Shown here: one piece after another, positions 8,594 to 16,766 of the stretch
Position numbering within the stretch: position 1 is the first letter of the stretch
How the letters are laid out: each line of letters starts with the position of its first letter
Origin: Actinomycetota bacterium
Lineage (GTDB): Bacteria > Actinomycetota > Actinomycetes > S36-B12 > UBA5976
Assembly (NCBI GenBank): GCA_947486505.1
Contig: CANKTT010000008.1
Span: forward strand, 1-21,763
DNA: 21,763 nt
Reading direction: 5' to 3'
Program-made: the position numbers and the translations under genes
Notes under the pieces: model-generated
The model's database searches: none
What the model was told of the DNA's origin: nothing
What the model saw: the letters and a program-made list of their open reading frames with translations, nothing else

Positions 8594-9217
8594 ATGTCAG
8601 ATTCATTCGAAAACGCTGGTTATGGACAAGGCGAAGTTGGCTGGGGAACCCGGCCCGCAATCATCGCAGTTGATTTTCAGATGTCATTTTGTGATCCAAA
8701 GTTTGCATTAGGGCGAAGTGAGCACGCCCAGCGGGCAATTAAGAACGCTGCTCGCCTGTTTCCAGCTGCCCGAGCTGCGGAAATTCCAATCATTCATACT
8801 GCGGTTGCCTGGTCAACTGACACCGAGTTTGCCCGCTGGAAAGTACCAGCGCTGCGCGACATCCAACCCGGATCATACGAAGCCCAAATCCACCCAGACC
8901 TTTGGGATGACAGTGATGTTTACATTTTGAAGCGTTTTCCATCTGCATTTTTCGGCACTGACATGAGCAGTATCTTGACAACAAACGGAATTGATACGGT
9001 TCTGGTTACGGGCGTGACCTCTTCAGGTTGCGTTCGTGCAACCATCGTTGATTCGTTCTCGCATGGATTCCGCACGATAGCAATTGATGACGCCTGCGGC
9101 GATCAAGATGCTGGGCCACACGATGCAAACATGCGAGACGTCGGCCGCCGCTACGCAGACGTGATCCAAACTGACGAAGCGATATCAAAAATCAATGCGC
9201 TGAGTGTGAACAATTAA
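8594..9217 (+). CDS. Isochorismatase-family cysteine hydrolase, N-carbamoylsarcosine-amidase-like
   Basis: A 207-residue cysteine hydrolase of the isochorismatase-like fold. The catalytic triad is readable: Asp27 in VDFQMSF, Lys113 in LKRFPSAFFGT and Cys146 in VTGVTSSGCV, the last next to the characteristic cis-peptide loop. The wording around RPAIIAVDF and SGCVRATIVDSFSHGF resembles the N-carbamoylsarcosine amidase / maleamate amidohydrolase branch, so amide or carbamoyl hydrolysis is the likely chemistry; the substrate is not determined. The ATG at 8594 is preceded by GGAGG a few bases upstream. It is the first gene of the nine-gene plus-strand operon, and the next gene begins 3 nt after its stop. 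Confidence 0.88.
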   Translation: MSDSFENAGYGQGEVGWGTRPAIIAVDFQMSFCDPKFALGRSEHAQRAIKNAARLFPAARAAEIPIIHTAVAWSTDTEFARWKVPALRDIQPGSYEAQIHPDLWDDSDVYILKRFPSAFFGTDMSSILTTNGIDTVLVTGVTSSGCVRATIVDSFSHGFRTIAIDDACGDQDAGPHDANMRDVGRRYADVIQTDEAISKINALSVNN

Positions 9218-9220
9218 CTA

Positions 9221-9775
9221 ATGACTCAGCGTGTGGCCTGCTTCACTGGCAGATTCCAGCCCTTTCATTTACAGCATTTGGAAGTGGTATCAGCTCTAAG
9301 CCAAAAATTTGAACGCATCATTATCGCGGTCACTAATCCAGACCTTGCGAACTTGCAAGCACACACTGCAAGTTCGCATCGTCACACCGATGGTGCGAAT
9401 CCGTTCTCATATGAAGCTCGCGTCCAAATAATCGAAGAATCAATTGCTGGCGCAAGAAAACTGGATGCCAGTAAAGTTCAAATTGAAATTGTTCCATTTG
9501 ATTTGACCGATCCAGGATCCTGGCAGGTTCCAGCGGACACCGTATTTGCACTTCGAATCTTTAGCCCGTGGGAAGCAAGCAAACTATCACTTTTTTCTGA
9601 ACAAGGTTTCGAAACCCTCCAACTTCAAGCTCCGCAAACAAAGTTATCTGCCTCTGACATTCGCCAGTCATTGCTGACAAATGACAGCACATGGAAATCC
9701 TCTGTGGTGCCGGGAGCAATTGACACTATTCAAACGCAGTGGGATCAACTAACTTCCCTAAATGTGAGTGCATAA
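9221..9775 (+). CDS. Nucleotidyltransferase related to NMN adenylyltransferase, with an HLQH variant motif
   Basis: A small (184-residue) alpha/beta-phosphodiesterase-superfamily nucleotidyltransferase. The N-terminal GRFQPFHLQH (10-19) corresponds to the GRFQPFHxGH motif of archaeal-type NMN adenylyltransferases, but the invariant glycine is glutamine (Gln18). NPFSYEARVQIIEESI (60-75) matches the conserved NPFSYEER helix, and KLSASDIR (141-148) occupies the place of the ISGTxIR triphosphate-binding motif. It would transfer a nucleotidyl group from an NTP to a phosphate- or phosphonate-bearing acceptor. The genomic context does not suggest NAD synthesis. It starts 3 nt after the isochorismatase stop and its end overlaps the next gene by 8 nt. 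Confidence 0.8.
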   Translation: MTQRVACFTGRFQPFHLQHLEVVSALSQKFERIIIAVTNPDLANLQAHTASSHRHTDGANPFSYEARVQIIEESIAGARKLDASKVQIEIVPFDLTDPGSWQVPADTVFALRIFSPWEASKLSLFSEQGFETLQLQAPQTKLSASDIRQSLLTNDSTWKSSVVPGAIDTIQTQWDQLTSLNVSA

Positions 9776-11123
9776 ATTGAAGCCAGCGCCTATGTGGGAT
9801 GACCGCACTCCAATGATTTTGATTACCTTCGATGGACTTGGCGATCGTCCATGTTCTGAATTGAATGATCAAACGCCACTCGAAGCAGCCCATACTCCTA
9901 ATCTCGATGAGTTGACTCGAATTGGCGTCTCAGGAATACATCAGCCATTTGGCCCAGGACGAGCTACTTCAAGTGAGCGAAGCCATTGGGCAATGTTTGG
10001 TCAGACCCAAACTTTCCCTGGCAGAGCATTGCTAGAGGCAACGGGTATGGGAATTGAGATTCCAGCTGCGCATCCACATTTTCATTTAGCACTTCGCCCA
10101 GCAGAGATCCGTGATGGTCAACTTCATGCCATTGGCAGAGTCAGCGCTGATGACTCTGCGGATTGTTTAGATTTGTTTGATGCACTTCGTGTCATGCCAC
10201 ATGAATTGAATCCAGTTTTACATCCACTTCGCAATGGCGAATGCATTCTGGAGTCAATCTCCCTATCGTCACATGAGATCAGTGACAGCGATCCCCTCTT
10301 TGGCCACTTGCATCCAGTGCTGAAGCCGCTGCCACTTGATGCCGCTTTGGATAAATCAGCCTCACAGCAATCAGCAGCATTAATGACCAGTTGGCTCAGT
10401 GCGGCCGTGCACATGCTTCAAGAGCATCCGATAAACATTGCTAGGCGCGAAGCTGGAAAGTATGAACTAATTGCGCCAGTAACAAAGTGGGCCAGCAACA
10501 AAACTGATTTAAAATCCTTTGAGAAATCCACGGGATTAAGCGGCGCAGCAGTTACTAGTTCAGCGCTGTATCGAGGTCTTGCCGACGTTTTAGGAATGAC
10601 TCAGATTCACATTCCAAGTGACATGGAAGACATCCAGGCGGATTTTGATGCTCGAATTAAGGCTTCACTTAAACTAAGTAAGACACATTCCTTTGTTCAC
10701 ATTCACACTAAAGCCACGGATGAGGCCGGCCACACCAAGCAGCCAAAACTTAAGCGTGATGTGATCGAAGCTTTAGATCGCGCCTGTCATGTACTGCCAA
10801 AACTTGCTGAGAACATCACCATCGTTGTTACCGGTGACCACGCCACACCATCAACTGGTGGCATTATGCATTCTGCTCATCCAACTTCATTGATTTTGGC
10901 TGGGCCTCATGTTCATCCTGATGAAGTTGTTGATTGCGGAGAACGATCGCACAAATTAGGCGAGCTGGGCAACATAACTGCAAGTGACATTTTGCCCCTT
11001 ATGTCGCATTACTCACATCGCGCTAGCTTCAAGGGGCACGCCACTGGATCTTCCGAAACAATAGCCTTACCGGATAATCCAGTCGCCCTAGATTTCTCGG
11101 AAACAAAAATCAAAATCAGTTAA
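9768..11123 (+). CDS. ApgM-type (archaeal) 2,3-bisphosphoglycerate-independent phosphoglycerate-mutase-like protein
   Basis: A 451-residue member of the alkaline phosphatase superfamily, in the branch of archaeal cofactor-independent phosphoglycerate mutases. Family landmarks are FDGLGDRP (21-28, metal ligand Asp22), TPLEAAHTPNLD (36-47), SSERSHWAMFG (68-78), whose Ser69 aligns with the phosphoryl-accepting serine, HPINIARREAGK (220-231), KATDEAGH (315-322), GDHATPSTGG (356-365) and MHSAHPTS (367-374). The metal ligands Asp22, Asp318, His322, Asp357, His358 and His368 all appear present. The serine loop differs from the usual PGSDTAHL, so the substrate is probably not phosphoglycerate. The start is uncertain: GTG 9768, TTG 9777 or ATG 9792 would all precede the conserved region, and the first overlaps the upstream stop. 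Confidence 0.82.
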   Translation: MHKLKPAPMWDDRTPMILITFDGLGDRPCSELNDQTPLEAAHTPNLDELTRIGVSGIHQPFGPGRATSSERSHWAMFGQTQTFPGRALLEATGMGIEIPAAHPHFHLALRPAEIRDGQLHAIGRVSADDSADCLDLFDALRVMPHELNPVLHPLRNGECILESISLSSHEISDSDPLFGHLHPVLKPLPLDAALDKSASQQSAALMTSWLSAAVHMLQEHPINIARREAGKYELIAPVTKWASNKTDLKSFEKSTGLSGAAVTSSALYRGLADVLGMTQIHIPSDMEDIQADFDARIKASLKLSKTHSFVHIHTKATDEAGHTKQPKLKRDVIEALDRACHVLPKLAENITIVVTGDHATPSTGGIMHSAHPTSLILAGPHVHPDEVVDCGERSHKLGELGNITASDILPLMSHYSHRASFKGHATGSSETIALPDNPVALDFSETKIKIS

Positions 11124-11148
11124 ACAAAGTAGATGGAATAGGAAACAA

Positions 11149-12411
11149 ATGACCAGCAACGTAACGTCCCCACTTGATGTAGAACTTCACATACCCGCTC
11201 ATCTAGAGAGCGTGATTTCCGAAGTTTCCGATCTTTATGACAATGAAGTCGCTCCCCGCGAACAAGCGCTTCATCACCTATTAAGTGATCAATCAAAGTT
11301 CCTTGATGAAACTGGGCGTTTGCATCAAGACATTATTGCTGCTCGGCGGGAAATCATGGCTGCTGCTGGCGCAAAGAACATTTACAGTGCGCATCTACCT
11401 GAATCTCTAGGTGGCCGCGGACTTGGCCGAGAAGACATGATCTATGTCGAAGAAAAAGTTTATGGATATGGTGTTGGTTTAAATCCTGCGCTGCTGTCTT
11501 GGTCCGAAGGCGCAACTCCACGCTTGTTGCATGCACATGCGCACCAAAAAGAACAGTTTACCGATCCTTTGGTAAAGGGACTAAAAACCAGCTTGCACGG
11601 TGTAACTGAAACAGGTGCCGGATCCAACCTTTACGACATGAAGACCAATGCGGTGCGCAAGGGATCTGACTGGGTGCTTAACGGAACTAAGGCTTACATC
11701 ACCAACTACTTTGATGCTGATGTTGCCCAAGTTTTGGCAATTACAAATCCTGGTGGTGGCCGTCAGTCCTTTACCTACTTCATGTTTGACACTAAAGAGT
11801 ATGCAAACAAGGGTTACAGAATTGGCAAGCTTTACCAAACCATGTTCGGTGATGGCTACACCGGCGAAATTCACTTCGAAGACATGGTGCTGCCCGAGAG
11901 CGCTGTACTCGGTGAAGTTAACGGCGGTTTTGACATTGCAGTTATGTCTTTCAACTACACCCGCATGCGTCGAGCTGGCATGTGCTCAGGTTGGAACAAG
12001 TACCTGATTGAAAAGACCCTAGAGCGAGTCAAGACTCGTATCGTCGGCGGTGAACCACTTGGCGCAAAGCAAGGTATCCAGTGGATGATCGCTGACATGT
12101 ATCTCGATTGGCAGCAAACTCGTTCGCTGTCCCTTGATGTGGCACGGGCCATTGACACTCCTGGACCTTGGTGGAATCTGCCTCGTCCAAGTGATGAAGT
12201 ACGTCGCATTTGTGCTCTAAAGCTCAGTAACGATGAGTCGTTCTACCGCGTGGCAGATCGTGCGCTACAGATTCATGGCGGCTCTGGCGTACTTCGAGAC
12301 ACTGACATCAACAAGCTGTTCCAAATTGCTCGTAACCTACGTATTCCAGGCGGTACTGATGAAGTACAGCGCACAACTATCGCCGAAACTCTCGGCCTAC
12401 GATTCAACTAG
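11149..12411 (+). CDS. Acyl-CoA dehydrogenase family protein lacking the usual catalytic glutamate
   Basis: A 420-residue acyl-CoA-dehydrogenase-fold flavoprotein. GVTETGAGSNLYDMKTNA (151-168) is the first family signature and IHGGSGV with the C-terminal RIPGGTDEVQ (398-407) the second. The residue that is the catalytic Glu in IYEGT-type enzymes is Gly401 here, and the alternative position in the helix used by isovaleryl-CoA dehydrogenase is Thr271 (NYTRMRRAG). Either another residue is the base, or the enzyme does a different reaction or needs a partner subunit. Its N-terminus is longer than that of the divergent acyl-CoA dehydrogenase. The ATG is preceded by TAGGAAAC. It sits in the operon after a 25-nt gap and before MmgE/PrpD. 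Confidence 0.88.
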   Translation: MTSNVTSPLDVELHIPAHLESVISEVSDLYDNEVAPREQALHHLLSDQSKFLDETGRLHQDIIAARREIMAAAGAKNIYSAHLPESLGGRGLGREDMIYVEEKVYGYGVGLNPALLSWSEGATPRLLHAHAHQKEQFTDPLVKGLKTSLHGVTETGAGSNLYDMKTNAVRKGSDWVLNGTKAYITNYFDADVAQVLAITNPGGGRQSFTYFMFDTKEYANKGYRIGKLYQTMFGDGYTGEIHFEDMVLPESAVLGEVNGGFDIAVMSFNYTRMRRAGMCSGWNKYLIEKTLERVKTRIVGGEPLGAKQGIQWMIADMYLDWQQTRSLSLDVARAIDTPGPWWNLPRPSDEVRRICALKLSNDESFYRVADRALQIHGGSGVLRDTDINKLFQIARNLRIPGGTDEVQRTTIAETLGLRFN

Positions 12412-12419
12412 GAGTAACC

Positions 12420-13805
12420 ATGTCAAACCAGGAAACCTTATCACTCGAGATTGGCACTTGGGCACAGGCGATTTCTATCACCGACGTTCCAAAGCAAGTT
12501 CAGGATCAAGCGCTGCTCAACATCCTTGATGCAGTCGGAATCGCGTTTGCATCCACTCACTACGAATTTGCAACCAGAAGTATTGCAGCGTCCGTGGCCT
12601 TGGGTTCTGGCCCACGTGGTGTAATCGCTTGTTCTGAGCGCCTAACGGTACGTGACCAAGCAATGCTCAATGGCATCTTGATTCATGGTTTAGATTTTGA
12701 TGACACTCACGTTCCTGGAGTTATTCATGCAACAGCAAGTGCACTACCAACTGCAATCGCAATTGCTGATGATCGCGAACTAAGCGGCAACGATTTAGTT
12801 CTTGGCTTTCTCGTAGCATTAGAAATCGGTGCCCGCGTTGGTACCGCTGCCAATGGTGGATTCCATGCTCAAGGCTTCCACCCAACCGGACTTGCTGGCG
12901 CATTTGGCGCTGCCACCGGTGCCGCCAAAATGATTGGACTTGATGCGCACGGTATCGCCAGCGCCCAGGGAATTGTTGGATCATTGGCATCAGGTTCTAT
13001 GGAGTTCTTGGAGACTGGAGCCTGGACTAAGCGTCTGCATCCAGGTTGGGCTGCAGTTTCAGGTATTACTGCTGCGGAACTTGCCAAAGCTAAGTTCGAA
13101 GCACCGCTGGCGATCTATGAAGGTCGTTTTGGTCTTTACACAACACATACTCCGGCCGGCCATGACCTAAAGATGGATGCAGTAGCTGCTGACCTAGGTT
13201 CCGCTTGGGAATTGATGCGAGTCGCTATTAAGCCTTACGCTGCATGTCACTTCACGCATGCATGTATTGATATTGCGATTGAACTTGCAACGGAAAACAA
13301 TCTAACTGCCGCAGATATCGAATCAGTAACCACAATTGTGCCTTCGCAGGTTGTTCCAGTGGTTTGCGAACCAGCGCAGGCGAAGCTCACTCCACGCAGT
13401 GATTACGATGCTAAATTCTCGTTGCCATTCATCGTGGCAACAGCTATTGCAAAGCGTCGCTTCACTTTGGCAGACCTTGATGATGATTGCCTAGTTGATC
13501 CTGAGCTATTGGATCTAGCTGCCAAGGTCTCCTACCAAAATGATCCAAACCCTACGTTCCCGAAGTACTTCCATGGTGAAGTGATTATCCAAACGAAGGA
13601 TGGCCGTACGCTTCGCAAGCGTGAAGACATTAACCGTGGTGCAGATGAGCGTCCACTTTCTGTAAGTGATGTCGAAACTAAGTTCCGTGACAATGTCTCA
13701 TTGGTAGCTGGGACTGACGTTGCTGACCGGGTACTAAACGCAGTTATGTCTTTGCCAACAACTAAGAACTCGCGTGATTTCGTTGAGGCCTTAACAGCTA
13801 AATGA
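12420..13805 (+). CDS. MmgE/PrpD family protein (2-methylcitrate-dehydratase / cis-aconitate-decarboxylase fold)
   Basis: A 461-residue cytosolic protein of the fold that includes PrpD (dehydrates 2-methylcitrate), MmgE and animal cis-aconitate decarboxylase (ACOD1/IRG1). Active-site positions are retained: GLDFDDTHVPGVIHATA (90-106) with Asp94/95, Thr96 and His103; KRLHPGWAAVSG (204-215) with Lys204 and His207; and ACHFTH (275-280) with His277. These correspond to the Asp, Thr, His, Lys and His lining the ACOD1 pocket. An activity on a di- or tricarboxylate is expected, but dehydratase, decarboxylase and isomerase cannot be told apart. The Shine-Dalgarno AGGAG directly precedes the ATG. The stop overlaps the next start (ATGA). 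Confidence 0.92.
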   Translation: MSNQETLSLEIGTWAQAISITDVPKQVQDQALLNILDAVGIAFASTHYEFATRSIAASVALGSGPRGVIACSERLTVRDQAMLNGILIHGLDFDDTHVPGVIHATASALPTAIAIADDRELSGNDLVLGFLVALEIGARVGTAANGGFHAQGFHPTGLAGAFGAATGAAKMIGLDAHGIASAQGIVGSLASGSMEFLETGAWTKRLHPGWAAVSGITAAELAKAKFEAPLAIYEGRFGLYTTHTPAGHDLKMDAVAADLGSAWELMRVAIKPYAACHFTHACIDIAIELATENNLTAADIESVTTIVPSQVVPVVCEPAQAKLTPRSDYDAKFSLPFIVATAIAKRRFTLADLDDDCLVDPELLDLAAKVSYQNDPNPTFPKYFHGEVIIQTKDGRTLRKREDINRGADERPLSVSDVETKFRDNVSLVAGTDVADRVLNAVMSLPTTKNSRDFVEALTAK

Positions 13806-14821
13806 CAATTGATGTAACGGGATTAAGTCTTAGAGATTTCACTTCATGTGGTGGTTGTGCTGCTAAGGCAGATGCTTCCCTGCTGAAGTTACTTCGATCT
13901 GCTGCCTACGACCAACAAGGTATCGACACACTTGTTGGTCTGGCTGCGCCTGACGATGCCGCGGTTACTGCAATCAACGAAACCACATCACTGATAACAA
14001 CTGTTGACTTCTTTCCACCAGTTGTAAGTTATGCGTTTGAGTACGGATATGTGAGCGCACTAAATTCACTTTCTGACATCTATGCCATGGGCGGATTAGC
14101 AAAAACGGCACTATTGGTTTGTGGCTTCCCAAAAGAGATTGCTGACGCTGAAATATCTGCTTGCGTTTCTGGTGCAGCCCTTGCTTGCAAAGAAGCCGAT
14201 GTTGAGATTCTCGGTGGTCATACAGTTCGAATAACCGAACCAATCTTTGGGTTAGCGGCCACCGGCTACGTGCACCCGGGCGCGATCTGGCGAAAAACTG
14301 GAATGGTTGATGGTGATCTACTGATGCTTTCCAGGCCACTGGGTGTAGGCGTACTGCTATCTACTCGCGAACAAAGCGACGAAGAGGTAGCACTAGAGCA
14401 GATGAAAGTATCGAACTTAGGTGCCCGAAACTCACTAACAAAATTGGGCTTAGCAGTTCACGCGGTTACTGATGTAACGGGATTTGGCCTCATTGGCCAT
14501 CTCAGTGAAATGCTTGGGGAATCATTCCTAAATGCTCAAGTTCAACTACCTTCCCAAGCGGTGTTACCCCAGGCACAATCACTTTTTGATTCTGGCAAAC
14601 GAACCTCAGCAGATTCCCGTAACCGCGCTGCGTTAGGTCGGGAAATTGAGGGGATAACTGAGAATAATTCGCAAGCCGCACTCTTTGATCCACAGACAAA
14701 TGGTGGACTATTGGCCAGCATCGACCCAGCATTTGAAATTCAACTCGTTGAACAAGGATTTATCACAGTAGGTAAAGTTGTAACTGGCTCAGGCAAGATC
14801 GAAGTTTTAAGCAATCAATAG
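13802..14821 (+). CDS. selD: SelD-like protein (selenide, water dikinase family) with CGGCAAK loop
   Basis: A 339-residue member of the SelD/PurM (AIR synthetase) ATP-binding superfamily. SelD makes selenophosphate from selenide and ATP. The match to SelD runs end to end: the N-terminal CGGCAAK (16-22), DDAAV (51-55), TVDFF (68-72 region), NSLSDIYAMGG (88-98), GGHT (138-141), EPIFGLAATGYV, KPLG-like RPLGVGVL, TDVTGFGLIGHLSEM (223-237) and DPQTNGGLL (296-304). Cys19 and Lys22 align with catalytic Cys17 and Lys20 of E. coli, although the loop is longer than GCGCK. It is encoded with Cys, not selenocysteine. No selA, selB, selC or mnmH is in the window. It overlaps the MmgE/PrpD stop by 4 bp, so it is firmly part of the operon. 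Confidence 0.87.
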   Translation: MTIDVTGLSLRDFTSCGGCAAKADASLLKLLRSAAYDQQGIDTLVGLAAPDDAAVTAINETTSLITTVDFFPPVVSYAFEYGYVSALNSLSDIYAMGGLAKTALLVCGFPKEIADAEISACVSGAALACKEADVEILGGHTVRITEPIFGLAATGYVHPGAIWRKTGMVDGDLLMLSRPLGVGVLLSTREQSDEEVALEQMKVSNLGARNSLTKLGLAVHAVTDVTGFGLIGHLSEMLGESFLNAQVQLPSQAVLPQAQSLFDSGKRTSADSRNRAALGREIEGITENNSQAALFDPQTNGGLLASIDPAFEIQLVEQGFITVGKVVTGSGKIEVLSNQ

Positions 14822-14838
14822 CTAACAAAAGGATAAAA

Positions 14839-16044
14839 ATGCCACGCCCCCTTGAAGGAATTACAGTTCTCTCACTTGAGCAATTCGGAGCCGGGCCATT
14901 TGGCACGGTCCATCTTGCAGATCTTGGCGCCCGAATCATCAAGATTGAGGATCCAAGTTCTGGTGGTGACGTCGGCAGATATGTTCCACCGTATGCACAC
15001 GAAGAAGACTCATTGTTTTTTGAGGCGTTCAATCGAAACAAGGAATCTATTTCGTTAGATCTTTCAACGCCAGCTGGCCGAGCCACTTTCGAAGATTTAG
15101 TCAAGCAAAGTGACGCCGTCTATTCAAATCTGCGTGGTGATGTTCCTGCCAAACTGAAGATTACTTATGAAGACTTAAAGCACCTAAATCCTGCGATCGT
15201 CTGTTGCTCATTGAGTGGCTTCGGTATGAGTGGCCCTCGCTCTAAGGAACCGGGCTATGACTATATGCTGCAAGGTTTGGCGGGCTGGATGTCTCTTACT
15301 GGCGAACCTGATGGTCCACCGACGAAGAGTGGACTTTCCTTGGTTGATTTCTCTGGTGGCTTCGTTGCAGCGCTCGCGCTGGTCAGCGGCATTCATGCAG
15401 CCAGGCGTGACGGAGTTGGCATGGACTGTGATGTATCGCTTTATGACACCGCGCTTTCGATGACTAGCTACATTGGTGCCTGGCATTTGTCGGGTGGACA
15501 CGAACCAATTCGTCACTCGCATTCTGCGCATCCTTCGCTCGTGCCATTCCAGGTTTTCCAGACTAAGGACTACTGGATCGTTATTGGTTGCGCTAAGGAA
15601 AAGTTCTATGAACGGCTGTGTGAAGTAATAAAGCGCCCAGACTTGGCTACTAATCCAGATTTTGCTAACTTCACAGTCCGTTATGAAAATCGGGATGCTT
15701 TGGTTTCGCAACTTGATGACATCTTCAAGACTCGCACTACTGCCGAATGGCTAGCTGATTTAGTGCCTGCTGGTGTACCAAGTGCACCTGTGAACACCAT
15801 TGAACAGGCCTTCAAAGAAGAGCACACACTGGCCAGAGAGATGATTGCTCACAGCGAGCATGAATACTTTGGCAAACTTCGCACCCCGGCATCCCCAGTT
15901 AACGTCGGACCAAAGCTTCAGACTTACCAGCGAGCCCCTAAGCGCGGCGAACATACCATCTCAGTTCTTAAGGAACTTCTGGATTTAACTGATGATCAAA
16001 TCAAAGCCCTTGAAGCAACCGGTGCGTTCGGAGAAGCTAAGTGA
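14839..16044 (+). CDS. Class III (CaiB/BaiF family) CoA-transferase
   Basis: A 401-residue CoA-transferase of the formyl-CoA/carnitine-CoA transferase family, moving CoA between carboxylic acids through an aspartyl thioester. The N-terminal PLEGITVLSLEQFGAGP, the LADLGARIIKIEDP segment (27-39), FNRNKESISLDL (64-75) and GFGMSGP (127-133) are family hallmarks. Asp170 in SLVDFSGG aligns with catalytic Asp169 of formyl-CoA transferase. It probably activates the pathway acid as a CoA ester for the acyl-CoA dehydrogenases encoded on both sides of the locus. The Shine-Dalgarno AAGGAT precedes the ATG at 14839. Its stop overlaps the GTG of the methyltransferase (GTGA). Confidence 0.93.
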   Translation: MPRPLEGITVLSLEQFGAGPFGTVHLADLGARIIKIEDPSSGGDVGRYVPPYAHEEDSLFFEAFNRNKESISLDLSTPAGRATFEDLVKQSDAVYSNLRGDVPAKLKITYEDLKHLNPAIVCCSLSGFGMSGPRSKEPGYDYMLQGLAGWMSLTGEPDGPPTKSGLSLVDFSGGFVAALALVSGIHAARRDGVGMDCDVSLYDTALSMTSYIGAWHLSGGHEPIRHSHSAHPSLVPFQVFQTKDYWIVIGCAKEKFYERLCEVIKRPDLATNPDFANFTVRYENRDALVSQLDDIFKTRTTAEWLADLVPAGVPSAPVNTIEQAFKEEHTLAREMIAHSEHEYFGKLRTPASPVNVGPKLQTYQRAPKRGEHTISVLKELLDLTDDQIKALEATGAFGEAK

Positions 16045-16757
16045 AAGCCTGGGATGGTGTCGCTTATGACGCCTTGCCACTTCCCCACGAACAATGGGGT
16101 ATCCGAACAATCGCAGCACTAAATCTGCAGCCTCACGAGACGCTATTAGACGCTGGCTGTGGCACTGGGCGTGATGCGCAACTGGCATTTGAACAACTTC
16201 GGAACGGGTCACTTGTTTGCGTAGATCAAAGTAGCACCATGCTTGACCAATGCCGGACTCGTTTCGGGCAAGACTCGCGCGTTCGAATCTTGGAAGGTGA
16301 CCTCGACAAAGCCCTCCCCGTTGATCCAGAAAGCATCGATGCCATCATGTCGGTGGCTGCACTCCACTGGCTTGCCGATCACAACAATGTTTGGCAGCAC
16401 TTCTTCAATGCTTTGAAGCCTGGCGGTCGGCTTGCAACAGACTGTGGTGGCTTCGGAAACTTAGAAAAGACTTTAGCTTTAGTGCCACAAATTGATCCAA
16501 GCATAAAGTTTCCTAACTGGTACTACGCAAATGTGTCTGACACTGAAGGCTTACTTAAGGCAGCAGGATTTGTTGATATAGAGGTAAGTCTTCGTCCGCA
16601 TCCAACACCACTGCCAGACAAACAAACTTTGGCGACATATCTGCGAACTTTAGTTTTCCGGGAATGGAATGACGAACAGATTGCCAAAATGTCAGAGTTG
16701 CTGACTGATAACACGCTTGACTATGTCCGGCTTGAAGTCCGCGCTCGCAAGGCCTAA
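16041..16757 (+). CDS. Class I SAM-dependent methyltransferase (trans-aconitate-methyltransferase-like)
   Basis: A 238-residue Rossmann-fold methyltransferase. Motif I LLDAGCGTGRDA (35-46) binds SAM; CVDQSSTML follows with acidic Asp62 for the ribose; IMSVAALHWLAD and LKPGGRLATD are motifs II/III. The wording resembles the Tam group, which methylates carboxylates such as trans-aconitate, but related proteins act on many small molecules. The GTG start overlaps the CoA-transferase stop by 4 bp (GTGA), indicating coupled translation. With the MmgE/PrpD protein it hints at a polycarboxylate intermediate, which is inference. Confidence 0.85.
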   Translation: MKAWDGVAYDALPLPHEQWGIRTIAALNLQPHETLLDAGCGTGRDAQLAFEQLRNGSLVCVDQSSTMLDQCRTRFGQDSRVRILEGDLDKALPVDPESIDAIMSVAALHWLADHNNVWQHFFNALKPGGRLATDCGGFGNLEKTLALVPQIDPSIKFPNWYYANVSDTEGLLKAAGFVDIEVSLRPHPTPLPDKQTLATYLRTLVFREWNDEQIAKMSELLTDNTLDYVRLEVRARKA

Positions 16758-16766
16758 GTGAATTAA

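Noticed and set aside
9221..9775. Calling the nucleotidyltransferase NadD or NadM
   Set aside because: The HLQH motif and the operon context, with no NAD-synthesis genes, make a housekeeping NMN adenylyltransferase role uncertain, so no symbol was given.
13802..14821. Possible selenocysteine codon in the SelD-like gene
   Set aside because: Both candidate active-site positions are ordinary Cys codons and the frame has no internal TGA.
15208..15711. 167-codon open frame on the minus strand
   Set aside because: Antisense to the well-supported CoA-transferase; its translation is rich in Arg, Thr and His without recognisable motifs or ribosome binding site, as expected for a shadow frame.
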